Part shown: positions 27,448-37,081 of the stretch, one piece after another | Layout of the letters: every line of letters starts with the position of its first letter | Position numbering within the stretch: the first letter of the stretch is position 1 | Source: Acidobacteriota bacterium | GTDB lineage: Bacteria > Acidobacteriota > Terriglobia > Terriglobales > Acidobacteriaceae | Direction of reading: 5' to 3' | DNA: 64,000 bases | NCBI GenBank assembly: GCA_021781795.1 | Contig: JAJXWA010000001.1 | Location: 434,001-498,000 of the forward strand | Made by a program: the position numbers and the translations under genes | The notes under the pieces: model-generated | Told to the model about the DNA's origin: nothing | Database searches by the model: none | The model's input: the letters and a program-made list of their open reading frames with translations, nothing else

Positions 27448-29268
27448 ATGACATCTTCTTCCCCATCCTCGCAGCAGCATGAGTTCGAGGGCGACTATCG
27501 CCCTGCGAACCCTGAGAATCCGCACGCACATCTGGATCTCGAGAACACGCGCGTGGAAGCGGCGGACCTGACGTATCTGGTTCAACTGGCTGATGCGCTG
27601 AACACGACGCTCGACCTTGAGACCCTGATGCGACGGACATCGGAGCTGGTTCGCGAGGTCATCGATTTCCGCATCTTTGCCATTTTGCTTTTGAACGACC
27701 GAACGCACGATCTTCGTATGAGGTTCCAGATCGGCCACTCGCCAGAGGTACAGCGTTCCCGCATTCCCATGGGTAAGGGTGTAGTGGGCCAGGTGGCACT
27801 GACACGGCAGCCACTGCTCATTAATGACGTGTCCACTGTGGACAGCTATATTCCTGCGAACCCCGATGTGTGCTCAGAGCTGGCCGTTCCGCTGATTGCG
27901 AAGAACAAGCTGATTGGCGTGATGGATCTGGAGAGCGAAAAGCCTGGCTACTTCAGGCCCGACCATCTTCACCTGCTCACGCTGACTGCCTCACGCATCG
28001 CACAGGCTATTGAGAATGCGCGTCTTTACGCACGCGTCTCGCGGCAGGCGCAGACGCTGACGGTGCTGAACGAGATCTCCGCCGAACTGACGTCAATTCT
28101 GGATCTCGATCCGCTGCTGGCGCGCATCGGGCAGTTGCTGCGGCGGCTGATCGACTACCAGATGTTCAGCATCATGCTGCTCGACAGCAAGGGCGAGACG
28201 CTGATTACGCGCTATGCGTGGCGCTTCGGGTATGCCCATGCTCCGATGCGGCGCATCCCCATCACCACCGGCCTCGTAGGCGCAGCGGTGCGCGAGTGGC
28301 GGCCCGTGAATGTGCCGGACGTGCGCAAGGACTCGCGCTATCTGCCGATGAATCCCGAGACGCGCTCCGAGCTGATTGTGCCTCTGTTTCATAAGGGCCG
28401 CATCATTGGCGTGTTGGATCTGGAGCATACGCGCGCGGGCTTCTTCAATGAAGAGCATGAGCGCACACTGACGACGATGGCTGCGCAGGTGGCGATCGCC
28501 ATTGAGAATGCGCGGCTGTACCAGGCCGTGCGCCGGCAAGAGCGCCAACTGGAACGCGACATTGCAATGGCCCGCGAGGTGCAACTGCGGCTGCTGCCGC
28601 CGGAGGCCCCCAAGCATGAACATGCCGATCTGGCCGTGCGCTTTCTGCCTGCGCGCACCATCGGCGGCGACCTCTATGATTTTGTCGATTATGGGCCGGG
28701 ACAGACGGCGATTGTGCTCGGCGATGTGAGCGGAAAGGCAGCGCCGGCTGCGCTGTTTGCGGCACTCGTGAGCGGCATAATGCGCGCCGCTGCGACACAG
28801 CACCCAGGCCCGGCCCAGATGCTAACCCTGCTGAACGACGCGCTGCAGGAACGCAAGCTCGAATCGCAATATGTCGTCCTGTTGTTTGTGCTGTGGAATG
28901 ACGAGAACCGCACGCTGCAGATTGCCAACTCCGGCGCTGTGCAGCCCATCTTCTGCCGGGGCGGCCAGTCGATGACGGTGCGCGCAGAAGGCTTTCCGCT
29001 TGGCCTGTTTCCGGACGTGACCTACGAGGAGTTCAACCTGTCGACGCAGCCGGGAGATGCTGTGGTGTTTGTCTCGGACGGCATTCTGGATGCGGAGAAT
29101 GATTCCGGGGAGATGTATGGTGATGAGCGGCTTTCGAGTCTGCTCTGCTCACAACGCGATCGGCCCGCAGCCGAAATTGCGGAAGCGATCCTGGGCGATG
29201 TGACTCGCTTTCAAGGCGGACGCGACCGCTTCGACGATGAAACGATCATCGTGCTGCGCGTGAGTTGA
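27448..29268 (+). CDS. GAF-GAF-SpoIIE protein phosphatase (RsbU type)
   Basis: 606 residues. Two GAF sensor domains (about 35-180 and 205-350, e.g. MGKGVVGQVALTRQPLLIND and ITTGLVGAAVREWRPVNVPD), a coiled-coil linker (RRQERQLERDIAMAREVQ) and a PP2C/SpoIIE domain (about 370-600). Metal aspartates are present in IGGDLYDFVDYG, VLGDVSGKAAPAAL and VFVSDGILDAEN, with a closing DDETIIVLR, so it should be active. Such phosphatases act on anti-anti-sigma factors in partner-switching; no anti-sigma or STAS gene is next to it. deoC ends 23 bases before and aroA overlaps or follows closely. Confidence 0.9.
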   Translation: MTSSSPSSQQHEFEGDYRPANPENPHAHLDLENTRVEAADLTYLVQLADALNTTLDLETLMRRTSELVREVIDFRIFAILLLNDRTHDLRMRFQIGHSPEVQRSRIPMGKGVVGQVALTRQPLLINDVSTVDSYIPANPDVCSELAVPLIAKNKLIGVMDLESEKPGYFRPDHLHLLTLTASRIAQAIENARLYARVSRQAQTLTVLNEISAELTSILDLDPLLARIGQLLRRLIDYQMFSIMLLDSKGETLITRYAWRFGYAHAPMRRIPITTGLVGAAVREWRPVNVPDVRKDSRYLPMNPETRSELIVPLFHKGRIIGVLDLEHTRAGFFNEEHERTLTTMAAQVAIAIENARLYQAVRRQERQLERDIAMAREVQLRLLPPEAPKHEHADLAVRFLPARTIGGDLYDFVDYGPGQTAIVLGDVSGKAAPAALFAALVSGIMRAAATQHPGPAQMLTLLNDALQERKLESQYVVLLFVLWNDENRTLQIANSGAVQPIFCRGGQSMTVRAEGFPLGLFPDVTYEEFNLSTQPGDAVVFVSDGILDAENDSGEMYGDERLSSLLCSQRDRPAAEIAEAILGDVTRFQGGRDRFDDETIIVLRVS

Positions 29269-29336
29269 AGCCTCAGCCGCGTTACCTCGCCAGCCCGATT
29301 GATAGACTTGAAGAGACATCAATTCCCGGAGAGCCT

Positions 29337-30638
29337 TTGCACACCGTAACGCAAGAACGCATTATCCGTCCGGCACGGAATGTGCTGGGAAGCCTTCGCC
29401 TGCCGGGCGACAAATCGATCAGCCACCGGTATGGCATGCTGGCGGCCTTTGCCGAGGGCACCTCGCGCTTTACGAACTTCTCCACCGGCGCGGACTGCGC
29501 CTCCACGCTAGCCTGTATGGAGGCGCTGGGCGCCAAAGTTGCACGGCGCGAAGATGGAAGCGTGGAAGTGACGGGCGTGGCCGGGAAGGTGACGCCGGCT
29601 GATCATCCGCTCGACTGCGGCAACTCCGGCTCAACGATGCGTATGATCTCCGGCCTGCTCGCAGCGCAGCGGGGACGCTTCACACTGACCGGCGACGCTT
29701 CCCTTTCGCGCAGGCCGATGGAGCGGATTCGCAAGCCGCTGGAGCAGATGGGCGCGAAGCTGATGTTGACCGAGGGCCATGCCCCCATCCACATCGAAGG
29801 TGCAACGCTGCAGGCGATCGATTACACGACGCCGGTGCCGAGCGCACAGGTGAAGACCTGCGTGCTGCTGGCCGGACTGCAGACAGAAGGAACGACGACC
29901 GTGCGCGAGGCTGTGCGCACACGCGACCACAGCGAGCTCGCTCTGCGTGCCTTTGGCGCGACCATTGCGCGCACCGGGGACGCGGTTTCGATTCAGGGGC
30001 CGCAGACGCTCCATGCGATTGAAGCTGCCGTTCCGGGCGATATTTCTTCGGCGGCGTTCTTTCTGTGCGCGGCGGCGCTGTTTCCCGGTTCGTCGCTGGT
30101 GCTGGATGCGCTTGGCATGAATCCAACCCGCGCGGCGCTTCTGGATGTGATTGCATCTCTGGGCGCGCACATGGCCGTGTTGAATCTGGAAGAGAAACAT
30201 GCGGAACTGGTGGGCACGGTGCAGATCTCGGCACCAGCAGATGGGCTTGGCACCGCAAAGATCGACGGCGCGCTGGCAGCACAACTGATCGACGAACTGC
30301 CGGTGCTGGCGGCGATTGGTCCTTACACGCGAGGCGGCATCCGGATTCGCGATGCGAAGGAACTGCGCGTGAAGGAGTCCGACCGCATTGCGCTGGTGGT
30401 GAAGAACCTGCGCGCCATGGGCGCTGAGGTGATGGAGTTTGAGGACGGACTGGATGTGCCCGGCGGACAGAAGCTGCATGGAGCGACCATTGACGCGGGC
30501 GGAGATCATCGGATCGCGATGGCCTTCAGCGTAGCGGCGCTGCGGGCCGAGGGCGAGACGCTGATCCAGGGCGCGGAGTCGGCAGCCATCAGCTTTCCGG
30601 AGTTCTTCGATCTTCTGGAGCAGGTGGCCGACCGGTAA
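29337..30638 (+). CDS. aroA: 3-phosphoshikimate 1-carboxyvinyltransferase (EPSP synthase)
   Basis: 433 residues, usual length, from a TTG at 29337 that has GGAGAG five bases upstream; a frame open from TTG 29265, overlapping the phosphatase stop, adds 24 residues without family likeness. AroA joins PEP and shikimate-3-phosphate in the aromatic pathway. Motifs: LPGDKSISHRYGMLAAFAEG, DCGNSGSTMRMISGLLA, RPMERIRKPLEQMGA, LRVKESDRIAL and DHRIAMAFSVAAL. It follows a signalling phosphatase in the same operon and ends in a clear terminator. Confidence 0.94.
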   Translation: MHTVTQERIIRPARNVLGSLRLPGDKSISHRYGMLAAFAEGTSRFTNFSTGADCASTLACMEALGAKVARREDGSVEVTGVAGKVTPADHPLDCGNSGSTMRMISGLLAAQRGRFTLTGDASLSRRPMERIRKPLEQMGAKLMLTEGHAPIHIEGATLQAIDYTTPVPSAQVKTCVLLAGLQTEGTTTVREAVRTRDHSELALRAFGATIARTGDAVSIQGPQTLHAIEAAVPGDISSAAFFLCAAALFPGSSLVLDALGMNPTRAALLDVIASLGAHMAVLNLEEKHAELVGTVQISAPADGLGTAKIDGALAAQLIDELPVLAAIGPYTRGGIRIRDAKELRVKESDRIALVVKNLRAMGAEVMEFEDGLDVPGGQKLHGATIDAGGDHRIAMAFSVAALRAEGETLIQGAESAAISFPEFFDLLEQVADR

Positions 30639-30664
30639 GCCGGCTGTGAAGTTGCAGCACAAGA

Positions 30665-30691
30665 AAAGGCCCGGCGCGAAGCCGGGCCTTT
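30665..30691. terminator. Bidirectional terminator
   Basis: Stem AAAGGCCCGGC (30665-30675)/GCCGGGCCTTT (30681-30691), loop GCGAA: 11 bp with A- and T-tracts in the arms. It lies between convergent aroA and the TolC-like gene. Confidence 0.9.
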
Positions 30692-30706
30692 GTGATTCTG
30701 CCGTGT

Positions 30707-32836
30707 TCAGCGCGAGGCCGGCGGCGTGGTGGTTGGTTCATTCCCCGTGGGTGCGGGTTGCAGGCCGGGAACGACGGGGCTGTTGGCCACGGTACCGCCG
30801 GCAGCGTCCTGCAGGTTGATGCCATAGTGTTGCAGCGTGGTGGCCGTGATCTGGTAGAGCGCGGCGCGCGCATTGGCGTAGGCGGCATGGGCGGCGATCA
30901 GGTTGTCTTCTGCCGTGGCCAGGTTGCGCTCCTGTAGAAGCACGTTGGCCGTGGTGGAGGCTCCGAGCTTCAGCTTCTTCTGCTCGGCGTCGAGGCTCTG
31001 CTGGTTGTAGGTTACGGCAGCTTCGTCGGCCTGGACCAGGGCGCGGTCGTTGGTGAGCGCGGCCTGCGCGTTGACTACCTGCATACGAATCTGCGTGTAG
31101 AGCTGCTCGAGGCGAAGCTCGGCCTGGCGGTATTCCATGAGCGAGCGCGCCTGCGCCGACTGGGCTTCGCGATTGCGGAGCGGAACAGTCAGGTTGAAGC
31201 CGACGCCTTTATCCGGAGCTGTACTGTTCACCAGGGCAGAGAGTACGCCGGGAACAGTTGCGGGCACTACCCCGGGAGCAGGAGTACAGCTTTGATTACC
31301 GAACTTGCAATTGGGGTTCGGTATGCCGCCGGTGACGTTCGCGCCGTAGTATCCAAAGATGTCGAATGTGGGCAACAGGGCGTTGCGCGCACCCTTCAGC
31401 GTAATCTCGTCATTGCGGACCGTGAGCACTGCCTGCTCAAGTTCCGGCCGATTCTTGAAGGCCGTCTGCACCAGGTCTTCGGTCGGCTGATGCTCCTCCG
31501 CAATCTCGGTGAGACTGATGCGGTCGGTGGGAATGATCGGGGCGTTCTCCAGCGAGGCATCATTCAGACTGCGGGCGATGGCCTGCTTCATGATGAGTTG
31601 CTGATAGCTGAGGACGCTCTGCGAACTAATGAGCGCCTGCTTGTCGGTGGCGACTGTCGAGTCGGCATTGACGACATCAAGCGGAGCCATGGTTCCGATT
31701 TCGAGCTGCTTGCGCGTGTCACTATCGAGCTTCGTGCTCTGCTCGAGGGCCTGTTGTTTGGCCTGCACGTCTTCATAGGCCTGTACGAGGCCCCAGTAGA
31801 TCTGCTCCACCTGATTGACGGTGTACAGAAGCTGCTGGCGGAAGGAGGAATCTGTGATGCGGCGGTCGTTGATGGCCTGATAGATGAAGCGCTTGTTGAC
31901 CCAGAAACCGGCGCCTTGCAGCAGGTGCTGCGTTAAGGTGGCCTTAAAGATGGAGTTATAATTCGGGAAATAGGCGGAAAATGGGCTGCTTGAGGTGACG
32001 CGGTTGTTGTTCCACGCGACGGCGAGCGCTGTTCCAGGAGTGAAGCCCTCGTTATACGTGAAGTTGTACGAGTTCGTGTTTGTGGCAGCCGCTGGGCTGA
32101 AGGGGCCAGTAAACTGGGTACGATTTCTATCCCACTGAACCGTACCTGTAATCGAAGGATCAATCAGCGCCGGTAACGGGCCTGCCCCATTGGTGGTGAG
32201 CGCGAGGCCGCTGACGCCCGAGCCTGCGCCGCCGGAGCCAACTGTGGTTCCGCCCGGGCCGCCGCCGGTGGCAAGAATCGAGGGTGAGCCGCCGAGAGTT
32301 CCGGTCACGAGGCCAGAGGGCGCGCCGAGAATCAGGTTGCCGGTTTTGGCGCGCAGAATGTCGGTATCGGCGATGTCAAGATCGTAGCGCGAGATGGCGA
32401 TGTCGTAGTTGTTCTCGATGGCCAGCGCGATCGCGTCCGAGAGGCTGAGGTAGATCTTGCCGTCTTTGACGAGATTGGTGAGGCGCACGGAGTTGGCAAA
32501 GCTGGCCTCTCCGATGGTGGTGGGGCGGTACCAGTTAATGGGACTGCCGAGTCCGCGCGCAGCGGGCTTGCTGAAGTCGCGCTCCGTCTGGCGCAGATTC
32601 AGAGGCTGGGTCAGGACGGGCGCGGGAGCCGCCGGCAGCGCGGATGCGGACCTCTCGGGACGCTTTTCACCGGCGCCGAGAACGTCGCCTGCTTGCTGCT
32701 GAGCGAAGCCCGATGGCATACATGCCGAGAGCGTAAGCAGGGCCGCCGCGACCGAGCGCAGTTGCCTTGCGGATTGCCAACTGCTGTGCCGTGCATTTCC
32801 GTTCTGCTTCAACACACGAGTACCGAACAAATGCAT
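30707..32836 (-). CDS. TolC-family outer membrane efflux protein
   Basis: 709 residues with a signal peptide (SVAAALLTLSACMPSGFAQQ). The TolC/OEP channel is recognised by LSLSDAIALAIENNYDIAIS at the beginning of the helical domain, long coiled-coil stretches (EDVQAKQQALEQSTKLDSDTR is broken here at its limit) and the second repeat KNRPELEQAVLTVRND ... MEYRQAELRLEQLYTQIR. A Gly-rich insert at about 175-240 (GGGPGGTTVGSGGAGSG) and a Pro/Thr tail make it longer than TolC. GGAG precedes the ATG. No membrane-fusion protein or pump is adjacent. Export substrate unknown. Confidence 0.88.
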   Translation of the reverse strand: MHLFGTRVLKQNGNARHSSWQSARQLRSVAAALLTLSACMPSGFAQQQAGDVLGAGEKRPERSASALPAAPAPVLTQPLNLRQTERDFSKPAARGLGSPINWYRPTTIGEASFANSVRLTNLVKDGKIYLSLSDAIALAIENNYDIAISRYDLDIADTDILRAKTGNLILGAPSGLVTGTLGGSPSILATGGGPGGTTVGSGGAGSGVSGLALTTNGAGPLPALIDPSITGTVQWDRNRTQFTGPFSPAAATNTNSYNFTYNEGFTPGTALAVAWNNNRVTSSSPFSAYFPNYNSIFKATLTQHLLQGAGFWVNKRFIYQAINDRRITDSSFRQQLLYTVNQVEQIYWGLVQAYEDVQAKQQALEQSTKLDSDTRKQLEIGTMAPLDVVNADSTVATDKQALISSQSVLSYQQLIMKQAIARSLNDASLENAPIIPTDRISLTEIAEEHQPTEDLVQTAFKNRPELEQAVLTVRNDEITLKGARNALLPTFDIFGYYGANVTGGIPNPNCKFGNQSCTPAPGVVPATVPGVLSALVNSTAPDKGVGFNLTVPLRNREAQSAQARSLMEYRQAELRLEQLYTQIRMQVVNAQAALTNDRALVQADEAAVTYNQQSLDAEQKKLKLGASTTANVLLQERNLATAEDNLIAAHAAYANARAALYQITATTLQHYGINLQDAAGGTVANSPVVPGLQPAPTGNEPTTTPPASR

Positions 32837-33138
32837 GATTCATCTCCACGGTTTGCTAGGGCATGTGGGGTGCCATTGTTCAAGACGTTTGACGAGGCCC
32901 TCGGGACGCAATTTTGTCGCACCGCCGGGCCTGCCTTTCCGCTGCCTGCTGGAATCCCGTACTCTGAATGCATACGCGCCGCGGATGCGTTTCGTTCCCG
33001 CGGGTGGCGCGCCTGAGATGAGCCGGCTGTGAATGCGGGCCAAAAACGCACGCGTCCAAAGCACTGAGTATATCGCAGACCTACTGTTTACCATTTTGCA
33101 GAATTGGGTGAACGCCGCTGTTATCGAGATCGATACCT
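32837..33138. other. 302-base divergent intergenic region
   Basis: Between the TolC-like gene and truA. It must hold both promoters, but I see no box pair close to consensus, no repeat of the palindrome family and no RNA gene. Confidence 0.4.
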
Positions 33139-34020
33139 GTGAACACCGGACTCACAATTGAACGGCGTCCGCGGACGTGGAAGCTGACCCTCAGTTACGA
33201 CGGCACAGATTTTCACGGCTGGCAGGTGCAGCCGAGCGTGCCGACGATCCAGGGCACGCTGCAGGAGGCGCTGCAGCGCATTACCGGCGAAGCGCCCTTG
33301 CCGCAGGGGTCGGGACGCACCGATGCAGGGGTTCATGCGCTGGCGCAGGTTGCCAGCTTCGAGTTGCTGGCGTCGATTCCGGAGGAGAATCTGCAGCGCG
33401 CGTTGAATCGAACCCTGCCGGATGCGATCCGCGTGCTTTCGGCGGAAGTGGTGCGCGACGGATTTCATGCGCGGCACGATGCGCGCGCGAAGACGTACGA
33501 GTATCGCATTCTGCAGGCGCAAAGAAAGATGGGCGTAGTCTGTTCACCGTTCCTGACCCGGTATATGTATGCCTGTCCATGGACGCTGAATGCTGATGCG
33601 ATGCAGAGGGCGGCTGACTACTTTCTGGGCGAGCACGATTTCGTGAGCTTCGCTGCGACCGATCCGGACCTTGCCACGCGAGAAGAAGCCGCAAGCGCCG
33701 GGCGGCTCGGGGGGACGGCGACATCGCTACCGGCGATTCGGACGATTTTCAAGTCGCAGTGGGACCGGCAGAGCTGCGAGGCGGGCGAGCTGCTGGTGTA
33801 TCGCGTGCGCGGCAACGGATTTGTACATCACATGGTGCGCAACCTGGTGGGCACGATGGTCGAAGTGGGGCGGGGCGCGCAGCAAGCAGACGCGGTGCCG
33901 GCGATCCTTGACGCATGCAATCGCGCAGCAGCGGGCCCGACGGCACCGGCACGCGGACTCTTTCTGCACTCGGTGGAGTACGACGCGGGAGAAACAGCAG
34001 CGCCTGTCGCGACCGCGTGA
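33139..34020 (+). CDS. truA: tRNA pseudouridine(38-40) synthase
   Basis: 293 residues, GTG start. TruA isomerises uridines 38-40 in the anticodon arm of tRNAs. The catalytic aspartate is in GSGRTDAGVHALAQVA; other family segments are LSYDGTDFHGWQVQP, FHARHDARAKTYEYRI and YRVRGNGFVHHMVRNLVG. A short insert (ATREEAASAGRLGGTATSLP) lies before strand TIFKSQWDR. No strong ribosome site is visible; the M20 peptidase gene follows 51 bases later. Confidence 0.94.
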   Translation: MNTGLTIERRPRTWKLTLSYDGTDFHGWQVQPSVPTIQGTLQEALQRITGEAPLPQGSGRTDAGVHALAQVASFELLASIPEENLQRALNRTLPDAIRVLSAEVVRDGFHARHDARAKTYEYRILQAQRKMGVVCSPFLTRYMYACPWTLNADAMQRAADYFLGEHDFVSFAATDPDLATREEAASAGRLGGTATSLPAIRTIFKSQWDRQSCEAGELLVYRVRGNGFVHHMVRNLVGTMVEVGRGAQQADAVPAILDACNRAAAGPTAPARGLFLHSVEYDAGETAAPVATA

Positions 34021-34071
34021 GACCCATTCATGCGATCTTCTTCGGCGCCCTGCTAACCTGAAGTCAACCGC

Positions 34072-35334
34072 ATGGCGATCGTTTCCCGCAACTCGGCATT
34101 TACGCGCGTGACCACCATTGCCTCGCGCCGCCCTGTGCATGCTGCATTCTCGTGGCTGCACACCCATGCGGAGCGCATCATGCAGTGGCAGCTTGAGCTG
34201 TCGGGCATTCCGGCTCCACCGTTTGGCGAGCAGGCGCGGTCGGCATGGATGCGGCAACGATTTGCAGAGATGGCCCTCACGGACGTCACGACCGATGAGG
34301 TGGGCAATGTGATGGGCCTTTTGCCCGCTACGCATTTGCCGCCAGAGAGCAGCGGACCGATCGTGGTGCTCTCCGCACACCTCGACACGGTCTTTCCTGC
34401 GGAAACCCCACTGAGTCCCTCGCTGGTGTGCGAGCATGGACACCGGCGGCTGAGCACGCCGGGCGCCTGCGACAATGGCGCGGGTGTGGCGGGCCTGCTG
34501 GCAGTGGCGCAGTGCATCGTACACGCACAAGTGGAGCTAGCCGTGCCGCTGCTGCTGCTGGCCAACGTAGGGGAAGAGGGCGAGGGCGACCTGAGGGGTG
34601 TGCGGCACTTCTATGCGCAGCGCGCTCTCGCAGGACGCGTGGCAGCTCACATTGTGCTCGATGGCGCGGGAGCGGACTCCGCTGTGACGCAGGCACTGGG
34701 CAGCCGCCGCTTCGAAGTGCGTATCTCCGGACCGGGCGGACACAGCTTTACGGACGCAGGCACGCCCAACCCGATTGCGGCACTCGCTGCGGCACTGACG
34801 ACCCTGTCGCGGACGGCGCTGCCCGAGGAGCCGCGCACTACACTCAACATCGGTACCATGCACGGCGGCACCAGCGTGAACTCGATTCCGGAATACGCGA
34901 CGGCCTCGGTGGATTTCCGTTCGACGAGTGCAGCAGAGCTGGTGCGGCTGGAAGTGGCGCTGCATCGCGCGGTGGAAGACTCCGTTTTGCGGGCCAATGC
35001 TGCGGCGCCTCCGCAACGAAGCCGCGGCGTGCTCACGAGCGGCGTGCGCAAGATTGGCGACCGACCCACCGCGGAGCTTCCGGCGGATTCGCCTCTGCTG
35101 GACGCGCTGCGCGCGGTGGACCGCCACCTGAATCTGCGCACCGATCTGCGCCTAGGCTCGACAGATGCGAATATCCCGCTGGCACTTGGCGTTCCGGCGC
35201 TCTCGATGGGAGCCGGCGGCGAAGGCGGGGGCGCGCACACCCTGGCTGAGTGGTTCACCGACAGGGACCGAGAGCACGGATTGCGCAGGGTCCTGCTGCT
35301 GACGCTGGCTATGACAGAGTGGGCGGCGGAATAA
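34072..35334 (+). CDS. M20-family metallopeptidase
   Basis: 420 residues. Di-zinc aminoacylase/peptidase fold: metal ligands in LSAHLDTVFPAE, PGACDNGAGVAGLL, the EE pair NVGEEGEGDLRG, the aspartate in VLDGAGAD and the C-terminal histidine in GEGGGAHTLAEWF. The lid/dimerisation domain starts around GPGGHSFTDAGTPNPI. Closest in pattern to peptidase T-like or DapE-like members that have the EEGEGD signature. No signal peptide. A TGC-TAACCT box stands 12 bases before the ATG. Substrate unknown. Confidence 0.88.
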   Translation: MAIVSRNSAFTRVTTIASRRPVHAAFSWLHTHAERIMQWQLELSGIPAPPFGEQARSAWMRQRFAEMALTDVTTDEVGNVMGLLPATHLPPESSGPIVVLSAHLDTVFPAETPLSPSLVCEHGHRRLSTPGACDNGAGVAGLLAVAQCIVHAQVELAVPLLLLANVGEEGEGDLRGVRHFYAQRALAGRVAAHIVLDGAGADSAVTQALGSRRFEVRISGPGGHSFTDAGTPNPIAALAAALTTLSRTALPEEPRTTLNIGTMHGGTSVNSIPEYATASVDFRSTSAAELVRLEVALHRAVEDSVLRANAAAPPQRSRGVLTSGVRKIGDRPTAELPADSPLLDALRAVDRHLNLRTDLRLGSTDANIPLALGVPALSMGAGGEGGGAHTLAEWFTDRDREHGLRRVLLLTLAMTEWAAE

Positions 35335-35350
35335 TCCTCGCTCGAATATC

Positions 35351-35359
35351 TGCTAGACT
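35351..35359 (+). promoter_or_regulatory. Extended -10 box for the amidohydrolase, leaderless start
   Basis: TGC followed by TAGACT, ending six bases before the ATG at 35366. Nearly identical in sequence and spacing to the uvrB box at 7984, with no ribosome site. Confidence 0.5.
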
Positions 35360-35365
35360 CCGCGC

Positions 35366-37081
35366 ATGCGCAATTGTTTACTGGTCACGATTGCTCTGAC
35401 GGTCGCAGTGACCTTGGCGGCACAGGAGCCGGCGCGTTCGCCCAGAGACGCTGGCCACGGTGCCTTGCCTGCACCCGAAACAATTTTTTATAACGGCGTG
35501 ATCTACACCGGCGAGGGGTTTGCGGAGGACCACCCACGCACGGTGCAGGCGATGGCGATCGCAGACGGCAAAGTGGTGGCCATCGGGAGCGACAGAGAGA
35601 TTTTGAGGCTTGCCGGTCCAGCAACAGCGAAAATCAACCTGGACACAGAACACACGAGCACCTACATCTTTCCGGGCTTTAACGATGCGCATACGCATCT
35701 GGCCGCCGCCGGACTGACGAGACTGCACCTCGATCTGACTGGCGTTAATTCTCGAGAAGAGATGCTGTCGAGGGTTGCCGCTTACGCCGCGGGCTTGCCG
35801 CCCGGCCACTGGATTGTGGGGGGAAACTGGGACCATACCCTCTGGGCGCAGCCTGTGCTGCCCTCGCGGCAGGACCTCGACCGGGTTACAGGCGACCATC
35901 CTGCCTTTCTGGGGCGCATTGACGGACATATCTCCATCGCAAATTCGGCTGCATTGAAAGCGGCAGGCATCACCGGCAAGACTGTGCCGCCTCAGGGCGG
36001 CGCCATCGACCTGGATGCCAGCGGAGAGCCTACGGGCATAATGCGGGAGTCTGCGCAATCGCTCGTGGACAAGGTGATTCCGCCGCCGACGCAGGAAGAA
36101 CGGTGCAAGGCTGATTTGCTCGCCATCCACGATGCGCTGACGCACGGTGTGACCAGTGTGCAGGACTTCAGCGAGTGGGCGGACTTTCTCATCTTTGAGC
36201 AGTTGGAAGCGACGGGGCAACTGCATCTGCGCATCAGTGAGTGGCTTCCGTTCAAAGCGACGCTGGCGGATCTCATCAAGATGCGCGCGCATCACGATGC
36301 GAAGGATCCGATGCTGCATACGGGGATGCTGAAGGGCTTCATGGATGGATCGCTCGGATCGCGCACGGCTGCGTTGAAGACGCCGTATGCAGACGACTCG
36401 AAGAATTCCGGCCTTCCGCAGTATGACCAAGCCGAACTGAATGAGATGACGATAGAGCGCGCAAAGGCTGGATTCCAGATTGGCTTTCACGCCATTGGGG
36501 ATCGCGCGACGGCAATGGCGCTGGAGGCATTCTCGCAGCCGGGGGTCTCACACACGGCGCGCAACCGCATCGAACATGCGCAGGTAGTGGACCCGGCAGA
36601 TATTCCGCGCTTCAGGAGTCTGGGCGTCATTGCATCGATGCAGCCGAATCATCTGCTCACGGACATGAACTGGGCGGAGGCACGGCTGGGATCGCAGCGC
36701 GCGGCCTACTCGTATGCCTGGCGCGCGTTTCTCAAGGCCGGCGTACCACTAGCGTTTGGAACCGACTATCCCGTCGAGCCCATCACGCCGTTCCGTGGCT
36801 TGTACGCTGCGATAACGCGCATGAATGTAGAGGGGTCGAAGAGCTACTACCCGGCCAACGCGATTTCACGCGGGCAGGCGCTGGCGGCCTATACGCGGGG
36901 CTCGGCCTACGCCGAATTTGCTGAACAGAGCAAGGGCATGCTTGTGCCCGGATATGATGCGGACTTTGTGCTCGTGGATCGGAACCTGATTCGCGTGAGC
37001 CCGCCTGCATTGCTGACCACGCAGGTAATCGAAACCTGGGTGAGTGGAAAGACAGCTTTCAGCGGTCAGAAACTGAACTAG
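35366..37081 (+). CDS. Exported amidohydrolase, YtcJ/NfdA type
   Basis: 571 residues with a signal peptide (CLLVTIALTVAVTLAAQEP). Metal-dependent hydrolase of the amidohydrolase superfamily: first metal site FPGFNDAHTHLAAAG, IDGHISIANSAAL, GFMDGSLGSRTAAL, GFHAIGDRATAMALEAF, RIEHAQVVDP and FGTDYPVEPITP, ending with GYDADFVLVDRNLI. Members act on N-formyl or N-acyl substrates, most unknown. The stop overlaps that of the convergent MscS gene by four bases. The -10 box just before the ATG suggests a leaderless message. Confidence 0.9.
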   Translation: MRNCLLVTIALTVAVTLAAQEPARSPRDAGHGALPAPETIFYNGVIYTGEGFAEDHPRTVQAMAIADGKVVAIGSDREILRLAGPATAKINLDTEHTSTYIFPGFNDAHTHLAAAGLTRLHLDLTGVNSREEMLSRVAAYAAGLPPGHWIVGGNWDHTLWAQPVLPSRQDLDRVTGDHPAFLGRIDGHISIANSAALKAAGITGKTVPPQGGAIDLDASGEPTGIMRESAQSLVDKVIPPPTQEERCKADLLAIHDALTHGVTSVQDFSEWADFLIFEQLEATGQLHLRISEWLPFKATLADLIKMRAHHDAKDPMLHTGMLKGFMDGSLGSRTAALKTPYADDSKNSGLPQYDQAELNEMTIERAKAGFQIGFHAIGDRATAMALEAFSQPGVSHTARNRIEHAQVVDPADIPRFRSLGVIASMQPNHLLTDMNWAEARLGSQRAAYSYAWRAFLKAGVPLAFGTDYPVEPITPFRGLYAAITRMNVEGSKSYYPANAISRGQALAAYTRGSAYAEFAEQSKGMLVPGYDADFVLVDRNLIRVSPPALLTTQVIETWVSGKTAFSGQKLN

